Counted from the stretch's first letter, positions 42,556-50,795 are shown. The stretch is DNA of 64,000 nucleotides from Olsenella porci (GCF_009695875.1 NZ_VUNC01000002.1:62001-126000); one strand, 5' to 3'. The notes: generated by a model from the sequence alone, not told the origin. Translations and numbers: made by a program.

Positions 42556-43475
42556 TCCACAGCTCCAATCAATTCGTTGACGTCAGTCGCGCCCTGCTCG
42601 CGAACCCAGTCCTCGAGCTCCCCCAGAATCCTTGGCGCGCTCGTGGGGTCCACGAGGTTGGCAGTTCCCACCGAGACGCTCGTCGCGCCCGCAAGGATGA
42701 GCTCCGCCGCATCCTCGCCGCTGGTGACGCCGCCGATCCCACAGATGGGAATCGATACGACCCGATGCGCCTCCCAGACCATCCGCACCGCGATGGGGTG
42801 CACGGCAGGCCCGGAGAGCCCCGCCGTCGGGCGAGAGAGACGGCTCCTCCTGGTGTGCACGTTGATGGCCATGGCCGGGATCGTGTTGATGAGCGAGAGG
42901 GCGTCCGCCCCCTCCGCCTCGAGGGCCCGGGCGATTTCCGGGACGTCGTGCGGTGCCATCTTGACCACCACGGGCAGGTTGGTGCGACCGCGGACGGCGC
43001 GCATCACCTCCGCCGCTGCCTTGGGCGTGGCTCCCATCGCCGCCCCGCCCTGGCTAACGTTGGGGCAGCTGATGTTGAGTTCGAGCCCGGAGGCAAACGG
43101 CGCGAGCTCCCCGTACAGCTCCACGGCGCGAACGTACTCGTCGATGGAGTGCCCCGCCACCTGGCAGATGACCTGGCACCCGCGTTCGCGAAGCCCGGAG
43201 AGGTACTCCCCGTCCTGCTCCACGAAGGCCCTGATCCCCGGGTTCTGGAGTCCCACCGAGTTCATGATGCCCGAGGTGACCTCAGCCATCCTGGGGGCGG
43301 GGTTGCCGTCCCAGGGCTCCGCGGAACACCCCTTGGTGGTGATGGCCCCCAGGCACGAGACGTCGAAGAAGCCCTCGAACTGCCATCCGTACCCAAAGGT
43401 CCCCGACGCCGTGTTGATGGGGTTTCTCATCTTTATGCCGCCGAGGTCGACGGCCATGCTCGGCTCGCTCACCAT
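42549..43475 (-). CDS. pyrD: Dihydroorotate dehydrogenase, class 1B catalytic subunit
   Basis: Oxidises dihydroorotate to orotate with FMN, passing electrons through PyrK to NAD+. The 308 residues have NPINTASGTFGYG (FMN site), NSVGLQNPG and LELNISCPNV with catalytic Cys137. The base is Cys, not Ser, as expected for class 1. IPICGIGGVTSGEDAAELI is the C-terminal phosphate loop. Partnership with pyrK makes it type 1B. The ATG at 43473-43475 overlaps the pyrK stop by 3 bp; the upstream open frame of 29 codons lies inside pyrK. Confidence 0.95.
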   Translation of the reverse strand: MVSEPSMAVDLGGIKMRNPINTASGTFGYGWQFEGFFDVSCLGAITTKGCSAEPWDGNPAPRMAEVTSGIMNSVGLQNPGIRAFVEQDGEYLSGLRERGCQVICQVAGHSIDEYVRAVELYGELAPFASGLELNISCPNVSQGGAAMGATPKAAAEVMRAVRGRTNLPVVVKMAPHDVPEIARALEAEGADALSLINTIPAMAINVHTRRSRLSRPTAGLSGPAVHPIAVRMVWEAHRVVSIPICGIGGVTSGEDAAELILAGATSVSVGTANLVDPTSAPRILGELEDWVREQGATDVNELIGAVEC

Positions 43476-44263
43476 GCCACCTCCCGGGCATCGAACACGG
43501 GGCCGTCGGTGCAGCACGCCTTGTAGCCGCCGGCCGCCATCGCGACGTTGCACGTGTTGCACGCGCCAAAGCCGCAGGTCATCATTCGCTCCATCGAGAC
43601 CTGGCAGGACGAGCCGTCGGCAAGAGCGAGCCTCGCCACACCCGCCATCATGGGCTGGGGTCCGCAGGTCAGGACGTCAGCGTAATCCCGCTCGCCCTGC
43701 ATCTGCTCCACGGCGACCGTGGTGAACCCCTTGATACCCGCGGTCCCATCGTCGGTCGTTACGACGACCCTACCCGCACCGAGCGACTTGGCAAGGCCAA
43801 CGCCCCAGAGCTTGCCCGCCGTCTGGGCGCCGAGCACCACGTCGAAGGGGATGCCACGCGCCAAGAGCCCACGGGCCGCGGCGAGAACGGGCGGCGCGCC
43901 CACTCCGCCAGCGACCAGGAGCGCCGGGCCGCTGACGTCGTCAAGCCTCCATCCCTTCCCGCAGGGGCCGAGGACCGTCGACGCGTCGCCCTCGCCCATG
44001 CGCGAGAGCCTCGCGGTCCCCTCCCCCACCACGGCATAGACAATCTCGATGGTCTGCGCCTTGGGGTCGGTCCCGGCGAACGAGAGCGGGATCCTCGTGA
44101 TGTGGCTGGGGTCACCGGGGACGGCGACGTTGACGAACTGTCCAGGGGAGAGGATCGGCGCGAGTCCTGGCGCGTGCATGACCATCCGGAAGATGCCGTC
44201 CCCAACCCGCTCGTTGGACGCGACGTCGAAGGCGAACTGCCTCACGTCTGAGCTTGGTAGCAC
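43469..44263 (-). CDS. pyrK: Dihydroorotate dehydrogenase electron transfer subunit PyrK
   Basis: FAD- and [2Fe-2S]-containing subunit that links PyrD to NAD+. The 264 residues contain the ferredoxin-reductase FAD motif RIPLSFAGTD and a glycine-rich NAD region GPALLVAGGVGAPPVLAAA. The C-terminal cluster ligands are C230-x4-C235-x2-C238 and C250/C251 (CGFGACNTC). The start is GTG with GGAG five bases upstream. A long, near-perfect hairpin separates it from pyrC (85-bp gap), the only sizeable gap within the operon. Confidence 0.94.
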   Translation of the reverse strand: MLPSSDVRQFAFDVASNERVGDGIFRMVMHAPGLAPILSPGQFVNVAVPGDPSHITRIPLSFAGTDPKAQTIEIVYAVVGEGTARLSRMGEGDASTVLGPCGKGWRLDDVSGPALLVAGGVGAPPVLAAARGLLARGIPFDVVLGAQTAGKLWGVGLAKSLGAGRVVVTTDDGTAGIKGFTTVAVEQMQGERDYADVLTCGPQPMMAGVARLALADGSSCQVSMERMMTCGFGACNTCNVAMAAGGYKACCTDGPVFDAREVAW

Positions 44264-44283
44264 GTCGTCTCCAATCTCTACGT

Positions 44284-44321
44284 GCGATGGCGTGGGGCGG
44301 GATCCGCCCTCACGCCATCGC
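44284..44321. promoter_or_regulatory. 17-bp intercistronic hairpin between pyrC and pyrK
   Basis: Arms GCGATGGCGTG/CACGCCATCGC enclose GGGCGG-3-CCGCCC, so 17 pairs form with a single bulged base. No T-tract follows on the minus strand. It could be an RNA-processing or partial-termination point that sets the pyrRBC to pyrKDF ratio. Confidence 0.6.
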
Positions 44322-44348
44322 CCTTTGCCACTTGTCAGTGTAGCGCCG

Positions 44349-45641
44349 CTAGGCGACGACCCCGTTCTCGAGGGTACGCCTGCCCGCCACGAACACGTCG
44401 GTGGCGGAGCCCACGAGGGTCTGGCCCAGGAACGCGGAGTTCTTGGACCTGCTCTGCAGGTAGTCCTCCGTGACGGTCACCTCGCGGTCGGGGTCGATCA
44501 AGGTAAGGTCGGCGACGGAGCCTCTCTCGACCTTTACCTTGGGAAGGCGAAGGACGGAGCGCGGGTTGACCGCCATGACCTCAACGAGCCTCTGCCAGCT
44601 CATCTTGCCCGTGCGAACGAGGTTGTTGAGCATGAGCGGCAGCGAGGTCTCCAGGCCCACGGTGCCAAAGAACGCAATCTCCCACTCGCAGTCCTTCTCG
44701 TGCGCCGCATGCGGGGCGTGGTCGGTCACGAGGCAGTCGATGGAGCCGTCGAGGATGCCCTCCCGGAGCGCGGCCGCGTCGTCGGGGGTGCGCAGGGGCG
44801 GGTTCATCTTGAGATTGGTGTTGTAGGTGGTGTCGATATCGTCCTCGTTGAGGAAGAGGTGGTGCGGCGTGACCTCGCAGGTAACGGGCAGGCCCTCGGC
44901 CTTGGCGCCCTTGACCAGCTCAAGGCCCTTCACGGTGGAGATGTGGGCGATGTGCAGGGGGCACCCGGTGAGGCGGCACAGCTCGATGTCGCGGTAGATC
45001 TCGAGCTCCTCGGCGAGGGCGGGCCAACCAAACATGCCGAGCCTGGTGGACGCCTTGCCCTCGTTGATGACGCCGTGGCCGCTCAGGGTCTCGATCTCGC
45101 AGTGAGCGATGGCAACGCGGTCGAACTGCGCGATGTACTCCATGCAGGTGCGCATCATGCCCGCGCTCTGGACACCGTGGCCGTCGTCGGAAAACGCGAC
45201 GGCGCCCTCGAGCACCATGTCGCCAATCTCGGAGAGGGCCTCGCCCTTCTCGCCGCGGGTCATCGCGCCGATGGGACGGATGTGGCAGAGCCCCGCGGCA
45301 TGGCCGCGGTCGATCTGGTAGCGGATCCCGGTACCCGTGTCGGTGACGGGATCGGTGTTGGGCATGGTGGCGACGTCGGTGAACCCGCCATGGGTGGCCG
45401 CACGGCTGCCGGTCTCGATGGTCTCCTTGTACTCGAAGCCGGGGTCGCGGAAGTGCACGTGCATGTCGACCAGGCCAGGCACGAGGTACTTGCCGGTCGC
45501 ATCGATGACCTGCACGTCCTGCCCCGCCTCGAGGTCGCTGCCGACCTCAGCAACGCGCTCGCCGTCGATCAGGACGTCGACGACCTCGTCAAGGCCGACC
45601 TGAGGGTCGACGGCGTGGGCGCCCTTAAGCAGAAATGCCAT
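44349..45641 (-). CDS. pyrC: Dihydroorotase
   Basis: Zinc amidohydrolase that cyclises carbamoyl-aspartate to dihydroorotate. The 430-residue type I enzyme has the metal motif DMHVHFRDPGFEYKE (H61, H63) and ATMPNTDPVTD. Further metal histidines lie in HCE and HIAHIST, and DHAPH carries the catalytic Asp. The ATG at 45639-45641 was selected for the strong GGGAGGAGAG upstream. It overlaps the pyrB end by 17 bp. The order pyrR-pyrB-pyrC is standard in Gram-positives. Confidence 0.96.
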   Translation of the reverse strand: MAFLLKGAHAVDPQVGLDEVVDVLIDGERVAEVGSDLEAGQDVQVIDATGKYLVPGLVDMHVHFRDPGFEYKETIETGSRAATHGGFTDVATMPNTDPVTDTGTGIRYQIDRGHAAGLCHIRPIGAMTRGEKGEALSEIGDMVLEGAVAFSDDGHGVQSAGMMRTCMEYIAQFDRVAIAHCEIETLSGHGVINEGKASTRLGMFGWPALAEELEIYRDIELCRLTGCPLHIAHISTVKGLELVKGAKAEGLPVTCEVTPHHLFLNEDDIDTTYNTNLKMNPPLRTPDDAAALREGILDGSIDCLVTDHAPHAAHEKDCEWEIAFFGTVGLETSLPLMLNNLVRTGKMSWQRLVEVMAVNPRSVLRLPKVKVERGSVADLTLIDPDREVTVTEDYLQSRSKNSAFLGQTLVGSATDVFVAGRRTLENGVVA

Positions 45642-46563
45642 TGCTCTCTCCTCCCAGAAGCAGGTACATCTCGGCCATGCGCGTGAGGACACCCGCGTTG
45701 ACCTGGTTGAGAATCCTGGAACGTGCGCAGTCGGCCACGTCGGCGTTGATCTCCATGCCGCGGTTCATGGGGCCGGGGTGGCAGATGATCGCGTTCTCCT
45801 TCATGTGGTTGACGCGACGCATGTCGAGCCCGTAGAGACGGTTGTACTCGCGCTTGGAGGGAATCGCCGCCCCCTCCATGCGCTCGAGCTGCACGCGCAG
45901 CATGTAGACGACGTCCATGTCCTCGATGACCTCGTCGAGGCTGGAGGTCTGGGGGCAGCCAAACCAGTCGGGGTCGTCGACCTGGAAGGTCGGGGGACCA
46001 ACGAGGGTCACCTCCGCGCCCATGGTCTTGAGCGCCGGCGCGAGAGATCCGCAGACGCGGCTGTGCGCGAGGTCGCCCACGATGGCGACCTTGAGGCCGT
46101 CCAGGTGCCCGAAGTGCTTGCGGATGGTGTAGAGGTCGAGCATGGCCTGCGTGGGGTGCTGGTGCTTGCCGTCACCGGCGTTGATGACCACGGCGTCGGT
46201 GTTCTCGGTGATCTTCTGGGGCGTGCCGGCGAGACGGGCGCGGCACACGAACATGTCGACGTTCATCGCGTCGATGGTCTGGATCGTGTCTGCCAGGGAC
46301 TCGCCCTTCACGACCGAGGACGTGGAGCCGCCCATCGAGAGCGAGTCGGCGGAGAGGCGCTTCTCCGCGAGCTCGAAGGAGCTCTTGGTGCGGGTCGAGG
46401 GCTCCAGGAACAGGTTCACGATGGTCCTGCCGCGCAGCGCGGGGACCTTCTTGATGCCCGGGCGGTTGTTTATCGCCTCGAACGAGGCGGCGGTGTCCAG
46501 GATCTGCGTGATGTCATCGGCCGTGAGGCTGTACGTGTCGATGAGGTTCTTGACGGAAAGCAT
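45625..46563 (-). CDS. pyrB: Aspartate carbamoyltransferase catalytic subunit
   Basis: Condenses carbamoyl phosphate and aspartate, the first committed pyrimidine step. The 312 residues have the carbamoyl-phosphate motif EPSTRTKSSFE (STRT at 56-59), HPTQAMLDLYTI (phosphate/carbamoyl binding) and aspartate-loop residues. The regulatory chain PyrI is absent, as in other Gram-positive operons, where control is exerted by PyrR on the mRNA. Its ATG directly abuts the pyrR stop codon. Confidence 0.97.
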   Translation of the reverse strand: MLSVKNLIDTYSLTADDITQILDTAASFEAINNRPGIKKVPALRGRTIVNLFLEPSTRTKSSFELAEKRLSADSLSMGGSTSSVVKGESLADTIQTIDAMNVDMFVCRARLAGTPQKITENTDAVVINAGDGKHQHPTQAMLDLYTIRKHFGHLDGLKVAIVGDLAHSRVCGSLAPALKTMGAEVTLVGPPTFQVDDPDWFGCPQTSSLDEVIEDMDVVYMLRVQLERMEGAAIPSKREYNRLYGLDMRRVNHMKENAIICHPGPMNRGMEINADVADCARSRILNQVNAGVLTRMAEMYLLLGGESNGISA

Positions 46564-47136
46564 CTAGTTCGCACCTCCGGCGTTCTTCTCTGCGTCCAGC
46601 TCCCAGATCTCGACCGAGTTGCGGTCGTCCAGGGGCTTCATGCACACGCGGACGTCCTCCTCGTGGGACGAGGGGACGTTCTTGCCAACGTAGTCGGCCC
46701 TGATCGGGAGCTCGCGGTGGCCACGGTCGACCATGACCGCAAGCTGGACGCTCTTGGGCCTGCCCAGGTCCATGAGGGCGTCGAGGGCGGAGCGCACGGT
46801 GCGCCCGGTGTAGAGGACGTCGTCCACGAGGATGATGTTCTCGTCGTCCACGCTGAAGGGGATGTTGGTGCCGTGGATCACGGGGGCGACGTTGCGCATC
46901 ACGTCGTCGCGATAGAAGCTGATGTCGAGCGAGCCGAGCTGCGGCCTGGTCCCCTCAATCTCCTCTATCGCGTCGGTCAGCTGGCGGGCGAGCGTGACGC
47001 CCCTGCGGACGATGCCCACCACGGCGATGTCGCTGGCGCCCTCGTTGTGCTCGATCACCTCGTGGGCGATGCGGACGACGGCGCGCTTCATGGCCTGCTC
47101 ATCCATGATGACCGCCTTGGGCTTGGCCTGTTCCAT
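46564..47136 (-). CDS. pyrR: Bifunctional pyr operon regulator/uracil phosphoribosyltransferase PyrR
   Basis: UMP-responsive RNA-binding protein that represses pyr genes, often with uracil phosphoribosyltransferase activity. The 190 residues carry the PRPP-binding loop NIILVDDVLYTGRTVRSALD. SFYRDDVMR matches the family's ISLYRDD region, and VVGIVRRGVTLA the flexible-loop region. AAGGAG precedes the ATG, and a T7 run lies 15 bases upstream of the start. The leader contains competing hairpins, consistent with attenuation, though translational control as described in mycobacteria is also possible. Confidence 0.95.
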   Translation of the reverse strand: MEQAKPKAVIMDEQAMKRAVVRIAHEVIEHNEGASDIAVVGIVRRGVTLARQLTDAIEEIEGTRPQLGSLDISFYRDDVMRNVAPVIHGTNIPFSVDDENIILVDDVLYTGRTVRSALDALMDLGRPKSVQLAVMVDRGHRELPIRADYVGKNVPSSHEEDVRVCMKPLDDRNSVEIWELDAEKNAGGAN

Positions 47137-47280
47137 GGGACTCCTTCCTCAAAAAAAGATGCCCTGACCGTCTGTCGACGGCACAAGACACCGGAAGAGA
47201 GTCATATGTAGCCCAGAACGGGCGTAGTGCCTTACCGGTATCTCGTACCGCTTTAAAGGTCGGTAAGACAATACAATATT
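47137..47280 (-). promoter_or_regulatory. pyr operon leader with alternative hairpins (putative PyrR attenuator)
   Basis: In the minus-strand RNA, CTTACCG (47267-47261) can pair perfectly with CGGTAAG (47237-47231). Alternatively CGGTA-CGAGA-TACCG (47250-47236) can form. The two share bases and exclude each other. Further down, CCGTC-GACA-GACGG and a weaker GTGCC/GGCAT stem precede seven T (47157-47151), just before the pyrR ribosome-binding site. This is the layout expected for an anti-antiterminator/antiterminator/terminator set. I could not place the promoter with confidence. Confidence 0.5.
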
Positions 47281-47324
47281 TCGGCTCCGTGGCAGGCGAG
47301 AAATCCCAGCCCCATAAACCAGCA

Positions 47325-47358
47325 CAAAGCCAGGGCCCCGCACGGAGGCGGGGCCCTG
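47325..47358 (-). terminator. Terminator after the glycosyltransferase gene
   Basis: Minus-strand CAGGGCCCCGC and GCGGGGCCCTG form a perfect 11-bp stem around CTCCGT, 7 bp after the stop codon. GCTTTGTG follows. The stem is very strong though the T-tract is short. It separates the export operon from the pyr leader. Confidence 0.75.
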
Positions 47359-47364
47359 CAGACA

Positions 47365-48492
47365 TCATATGGAGGCGGAGTGGGTGCTGGTCGGCTTTGC
47401 CAGCCCCTTCTCGGCGGCGCGACGTCGCGCGAAGAGCCCGAGTCGCGAGAGGGCAAACGAGGGGCCGTTGATGTCCCAGCTGTAGAAGAACTCGTTCACC
47501 AGGCTCCCGACATACGGGAGGTCGCTGAACTTCACCGGGTCGTAGCCGGTCAGCTCGAAGTAGGTCTTCTTGAAGGAGCCCGAGAGCGTGACGATGCCTG
47601 CGACGATGGTGGGGTCCATGCGCCTGAAGATCTGGGTGACCCACTCGCGCACCTGAGGCTCGTCCAGCCCGAAGTCGGCGATGGCGCCCCCCGCGTACCT
47701 GAAGCCGATGACGTAGAACGACTCCAGGATGCCCCGGTCGGTCACGCCATAGCGCTCGATGAGGTCTGCCATGTTGTTCCAACGCTCAAACGAGAGCCCG
47801 GCCTTGCGCAGGACCGAGGAGGAGCCCGGAAGGTCCTCTCGATAGCAGTAGAACGGCTCGTCGATGTAGACGATGGACTTGGCGAGGACGCACGTCTGGA
47901 TGAGGAACGGGTTGTCCACCCATCCGGCTCCCGGCACCTCCATGAAGGTGATGCCGCTCTCCTCCAGGAAGCCCTTGCGATAGATGGCGGACCAGATGGA
48001 TGGATGGTGCTGTATCAGGCGCGGGCAGTCCTTGAGCGTGAAGGGCTGGTCCACAGGCTTTATGCGGTGGTAGTAGGAGCAGTTGTACAGGTGCTCCTGC
48101 GGCGTGGTGGGCATCCACACGCGGATGTAGGGAGACTTCACCATGTCCGGCAGGTTGTGTCTGCGGGCGGCAGCAAAGAGCGTGTCGAACATGTGGGGGC
48201 GCAGGTAGTCATCGGGCTCGAGGATGCCGATGTAGGTTCCCCTCGCTTCGCGGATGCCACGGTTCATGTTGGCGCCGTACCCGGAGTTCTCCTTGTCGAT
48301 CACCCTCACGCGCGGGTCCCTCGCGGCATGCTCGCGCATGATTGCCAGCGAACCGTCGGTGGAGCCGTCGTTCACGGCGATGATCTCGAGCCTGCAGCTG
48401 TCGTTCATCTCCGCCGTGCTCAACGCCTGGTCGAGGAACCTCTCGGTGTTGTAGCAGGGAACGATGACGCTGACGTCGATGTCCTGACCCAT
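47365..48492 (-). CDS. Family 2 glycosyltransferase
   Basis: A 375-residue GT-A fold transferase. It begins with IDVSVIVPCYNTERFLDQAL and shows VNDGSTDGSLAIM (nucleotide-sugar binding, 41-53). KENSGYGANMNRG and the DxD-type metal motif EPDDYL (92-97) follow. There is no signal peptide or obvious membrane helix, so it should act at the cytoplasmic face. It is the last gene of the permease-ATPase-GT operon, its ATG overlapping the ATPase stop by one base. It probably extends or decorates the lipid-linked polymer exported by the transporter. The sugar and acceptor are unknown. Confidence 0.88.
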   Translation of the reverse strand: MGQDIDVSVIVPCYNTERFLDQALSTAEMNDSCRLEIIAVNDGSTDGSLAIMREHAARDPRVRVIDKENSGYGANMNRGIREARGTYIGILEPDDYLRPHMFDTLFAAARRHNLPDMVKSPYIRVWMPTTPQEHLYNCSYYHRIKPVDQPFTLKDCPRLIQHHPSIWSAIYRKGFLEESGITFMEVPGAGWVDNPFLIQTCVLAKSIVYIDEPFYCYREDLPGSSSVLRKAGLSFERWNNMADLIERYGVTDRGILESFYVIGFRYAGGAIADFGLDEPQVREWVTQIFRRMDPTIVAGIVTLSGSFKKTYFELTGYDPVKFSDLPYVGSLVNEFFYSWDINGPSFALSRLGLFARRRAAEKGLAKPTSTHSASI

Positions 48493-49577
48493 TACTTCCC
48501 CAGATTCTTGTAGGCCTCGCACACCTCGTCGGTGGGCCCGAGCATGCGCTGCTTGCCCTTCTCGATCCAGCACACCCTGTCGCAGATGCGCTCGACGAGG
48601 TCGATGGAGTGGCTGACGAGGAGGACGGTCACGTTATCAGCCGAGACAAGCTCCTTAATGCGGCGCTCGCACTTCTTCTGGAAGAGGAAGTCGCCCACGG
48701 AGAGGGTCTCGTCGACGATCAGTATGTCGGGCTCGGTGATGGTGGCGATGGCGAACGCGATGCGAGCGACCATACCGCTGGAGTAGTTCTTGAGGGGCAT
48801 CTCCATGAAGTTCTGGAGCTCGGCGAACTCCACGATGTCCTGGAAGTGCTCGTCGATGAACTCCTTGCGGTAGCCCAGGAGCGCCCCGTTGAGGTAGATG
48901 TTCTCCTTGGCGGTGAGTTCCATGTCGAAGCCGGCGCCGAGCTCGATGAGGGGCGCGATGGTCCCCGCGACGCGACACGAGCCGCTACTGGCGTCCAGGA
49001 CGCCGGCGATGATCTTGAGCATCGTGGACTTGCCCGAGCCATTGGTGCCGACCAGGCCGAAGGCCTCGCCGCGCTTGACCTCGAAGCTGATGTGATCGAG
49101 TGCGCGGAACTCCTTGAACTTAAGCTCGTGGCGCATCAGGGCGATGAAGTACTCCTTGAGGGAGTTGAACTGCTCGGAGGCAATGTTGAAGACCATGGAC
49201 ACGTCGTCCACCGAGACGACCGTCTCGGCGTCAGGGGACGGGAGCGGCGGACGGGTGAACTCATCCGTGTCGCCACAGGTCATCCACCGGCTGGCGGTGA
49301 CCGTCTGCCCATCAGGACCGGTGATGTCGCAGGTGATGAGAAACTTGCCCTCGTGGGGAGGGGCAAAGCCGTACTGGAACTCGCCGTTGGGCTCACCGGA
49401 GGTCCCACCCTCGCCGCCTCCCTCGAGCATCCAGGTGAAGCGATAGGTGCATGCGTGCGGGTTTGCGCCCTTCACGATGGCAGTTGCGGCCACGAAGTCG
49501 CCGTACTCGACGAGGGTCTTGTTGAGGTCAAGGGACGCGGACCAGTTGTCCGTGCTCATCTCGATGTTGTCTGACAC
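48492..49577 (-). CDS. Teichoic-acid/polysaccharide ABC exporter ATP-binding protein with extra N-terminal domain
   Basis: A 361-residue TagH/Wzt-type ATPase. Walker A GTNGSGKS is at 177-184, the ABC signature YSSGM at 265-269, Walker B ILIVDE at 285-290 with VDETLSVGD, and the switch His in VSHSID. Residues 121-165 contain the coupling region MVFNIASEQFNSLKEYF typical of polymer exporters. Unusually, residues 1-118 form a separate, probably beta-sandwich domain (ASLDLNKTLVEYGDFV ... GKFLITCDITGPDGQTV) in front of the ATPase. Wzt-type proteins carry extra domains at the C terminus. The start is GTG after AGGAGG. It lies 9 bp downstream of the permease gene. Confidence 0.88.
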   Translation of the reverse strand: MSDNIEMSTDNWSASLDLNKTLVEYGDFVAATAIVKGANPHACTYRFTWMLEGGGEGGTSGEPNGEFQYGFAPPHEGKFLITCDITGPDGQTVTASRWMTCGDTDEFTRPPLPSPDAETVVSVDDVSMVFNIASEQFNSLKEYFIALMRHELKFKEFRALDHISFEVKRGEAFGLVGTNGSGKSTMLKIIAGVLDASSGSCRVAGTIAPLIELGAGFDMELTAKENIYLNGALLGYRKEFIDEHFQDIVEFAELQNFMEMPLKNYSSGMVARIAFAIATITEPDILIVDETLSVGDFLFQKKCERRIKELVSADNVTVLLVSHSIDLVERICDRVCWIEKGKQRMLGPTDEVCEAYKNLGK

Positions 49578-49586
49578 GCGATCCTC

Positions 49587-50438
49587 CTAGATGAACAGGA
49601 TGAACTTGTGCTCGTGCCTGTGGAACACGACGTACCCGATGCCAAGGGAGACGAGGGCGAAGAGGATGAGGCGAATCCAGAGGCTGAGCGTGGGAACCCG
49701 CTGGAACAGGAGGACATCCCTGAAGAAGGTGATGAAGAGGTAGAGCGGGTTGAAGTTCTCGAACGTCTTCATCCATCCGGGGAGGATGTCGATGACGTAG
49801 AAGATGGGGGTGGCGTAGGTCCATGCCGTGAGGATGACGCCCCACAGGTGCATGACGTCGCGGAAGAAGACCGACGCGGCAGCGAGGAAGAACGAGAGCC
49901 CGATGCAGAAGACGGTCATGAGCAGAAGCCCCACGGGGAGCAACAGCGCCAGCGGCGTGAGCGGGATGCGGAAGAACAGCATTACGAGCGCCACGGCGAT
50001 GAGCGAGAACGCGTAGTTGACGAGCGCTGAGAGCACCTTCTGAACTGGGAAGACCCAACGATTGATCTTGACCTTCTTGAGGAGCGAGGCGGCACCCAGG
50101 ATGGACCCCATGCCACCGTTGGTGGAGTCGGCGAGGAGCGTGAAGGTGGTGTTGCCGATGATCAGGTAGAGCGGGAAGTTTACGACGGAGTCGCTGCCAA
50201 ACTTCATGAACGACGAAAACACCGCCGCCATGACGATCATCATGAGAAGCGGGTTGAGGACGCTCCACGCCACACCGAGCGCGCTCCTGCGGTATTTGAG
50301 CTTGAAGTCCTTGGACACGAGCTGCCTGATGACGGCCAGGTCACGCTGCTTTGGCGGATACCATGCATCCTCGCGCGGCTTGCTCTTGGCCCCCTCCTCG
50401 CCCTCAGGGGTCTCGACGGTTGCGGTCTTGTCGTCCAC
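49587..50438 (-). CDS. Teichoic-acid/polysaccharide ABC exporter permease (TagG-like)
   Basis: A 283-residue ABC2-type permease with an approximately 45-residue cytoplasmic N terminus and six transmembrane segments. It carries the family motif DFKLKYRRSALGVAWSVLNP just before the first helix, a coupling segment RDVMHLWG in the middle, and FNPLYLFITFFRDVL near the end. Together with the next gene it should flip or export an undecaprenyl-linked glycopolymer. The start is GTG preceded by GGAGG. A predicted promoter with phased direct repeats lies 60-120 bp upstream. Which polymer is carried cannot be told. Confidence 0.9.
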   Translation of the reverse strand: MDDKTATVETPEGEEGAKSKPREDAWYPPKQRDLAVIRQLVSKDFKLKYRRSALGVAWSVLNPLLMMIVMAAVFSSFMKFGSDSVVNFPLYLIIGNTTFTLLADSTNGGMGSILGAASLLKKVKINRWVFPVQKVLSALVNYAFSLIAVALVMLFFRIPLTPLALLLPVGLLLMTVFCIGLSFFLAAASVFFRDVMHLWGVILTAWTYATPIFYVIDILPGWMKTFENFNPLYLFITFFRDVLLFQRVPTLSLWIRLILFALVSLGIGYVVFHRHEHKFILFI

Positions 50439-50498
50439 GACGCCTCCATGTCAGGGATTGCCGGGGACTTGTGTGACCCCAGCTTGTCGGCAGAAAAC

Positions 50499-50560
50499 TC
50501 TATCACAGCACGCAGCGCCCCATACAATTGGCAGAACGGCAAGGACCACGGGCAGAACGG
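50499..50560 (-). promoter_or_regulatory. Predicted promoter of the export operon with two phased direct repeats
   Basis: On the minus strand a -35-like TTGTAT (50527-50522) and -10-like GATAGA (50504-50499) are 17 bp apart. Two identical copies of CCGTTCTGCC (50560-50551 and 50539-50530) lie directly upstream, 21 bp apart, with the proximal one 2 bp from the -35. Two helical turns between direct repeats at this place is the pattern of a response-regulator activator site. Confidence 0.5.
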
Positions 50561-50669
50561 AACCCGAGGTGCCGATTGCATGTGTCCGGGATCCGCGGGG
50601 CCCTGTTAGTCTTAAGTGGGATGTTGCGCCTGGCGGTGGCCCAGGCTGGAACGGCGCCCTCGGTCCTCC

Positions 50670-50712
50670 AAATAAGAAAGCAGGTCGGACAGCTGTAAGC
50701 CATCCGACCTGC
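50670..50712 (-). terminator. Terminator of tRNA-Asn
   Basis: Minus-strand GCAGGTCGGA and TCCGACCTGC form a perfect 10-bp stem with a 13-base loop, followed by TTTCTTATTT. It lies 9 bp past the tRNA 3' end. The remainder of 50439-50670 holds the export-operon promoter region. Confidence 0.9.
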
Positions 50713-50720
50713 GAACTCTC

Positions 50721-50795
50721 TGGCTCCCCGGGCAGGGTTCGAACCTGCGACACGCTGATTAACAGTCAGCTGCGCTACCACTGCGCCACCGGGGA
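50721..50795 (-). tRNA. tRNA-Asn (GTT anticodon)
   Basis: A 75-nt cloverleaf on the minus strand, including an encoded 3' CCA. The acceptor stem is TCCCCGG/CCGGGGA with discriminator G. The D arm is GCGC/GCGC. The anticodon stem GCTGA/TCAGC encloses CTGTTAA, giving anticodon GTT. The T arm is GCAGG-TTCGAAC-CCTGC. All stems pair fully. It has its own promoter and terminator, so it is transcribed alone. Confidence 0.98.
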
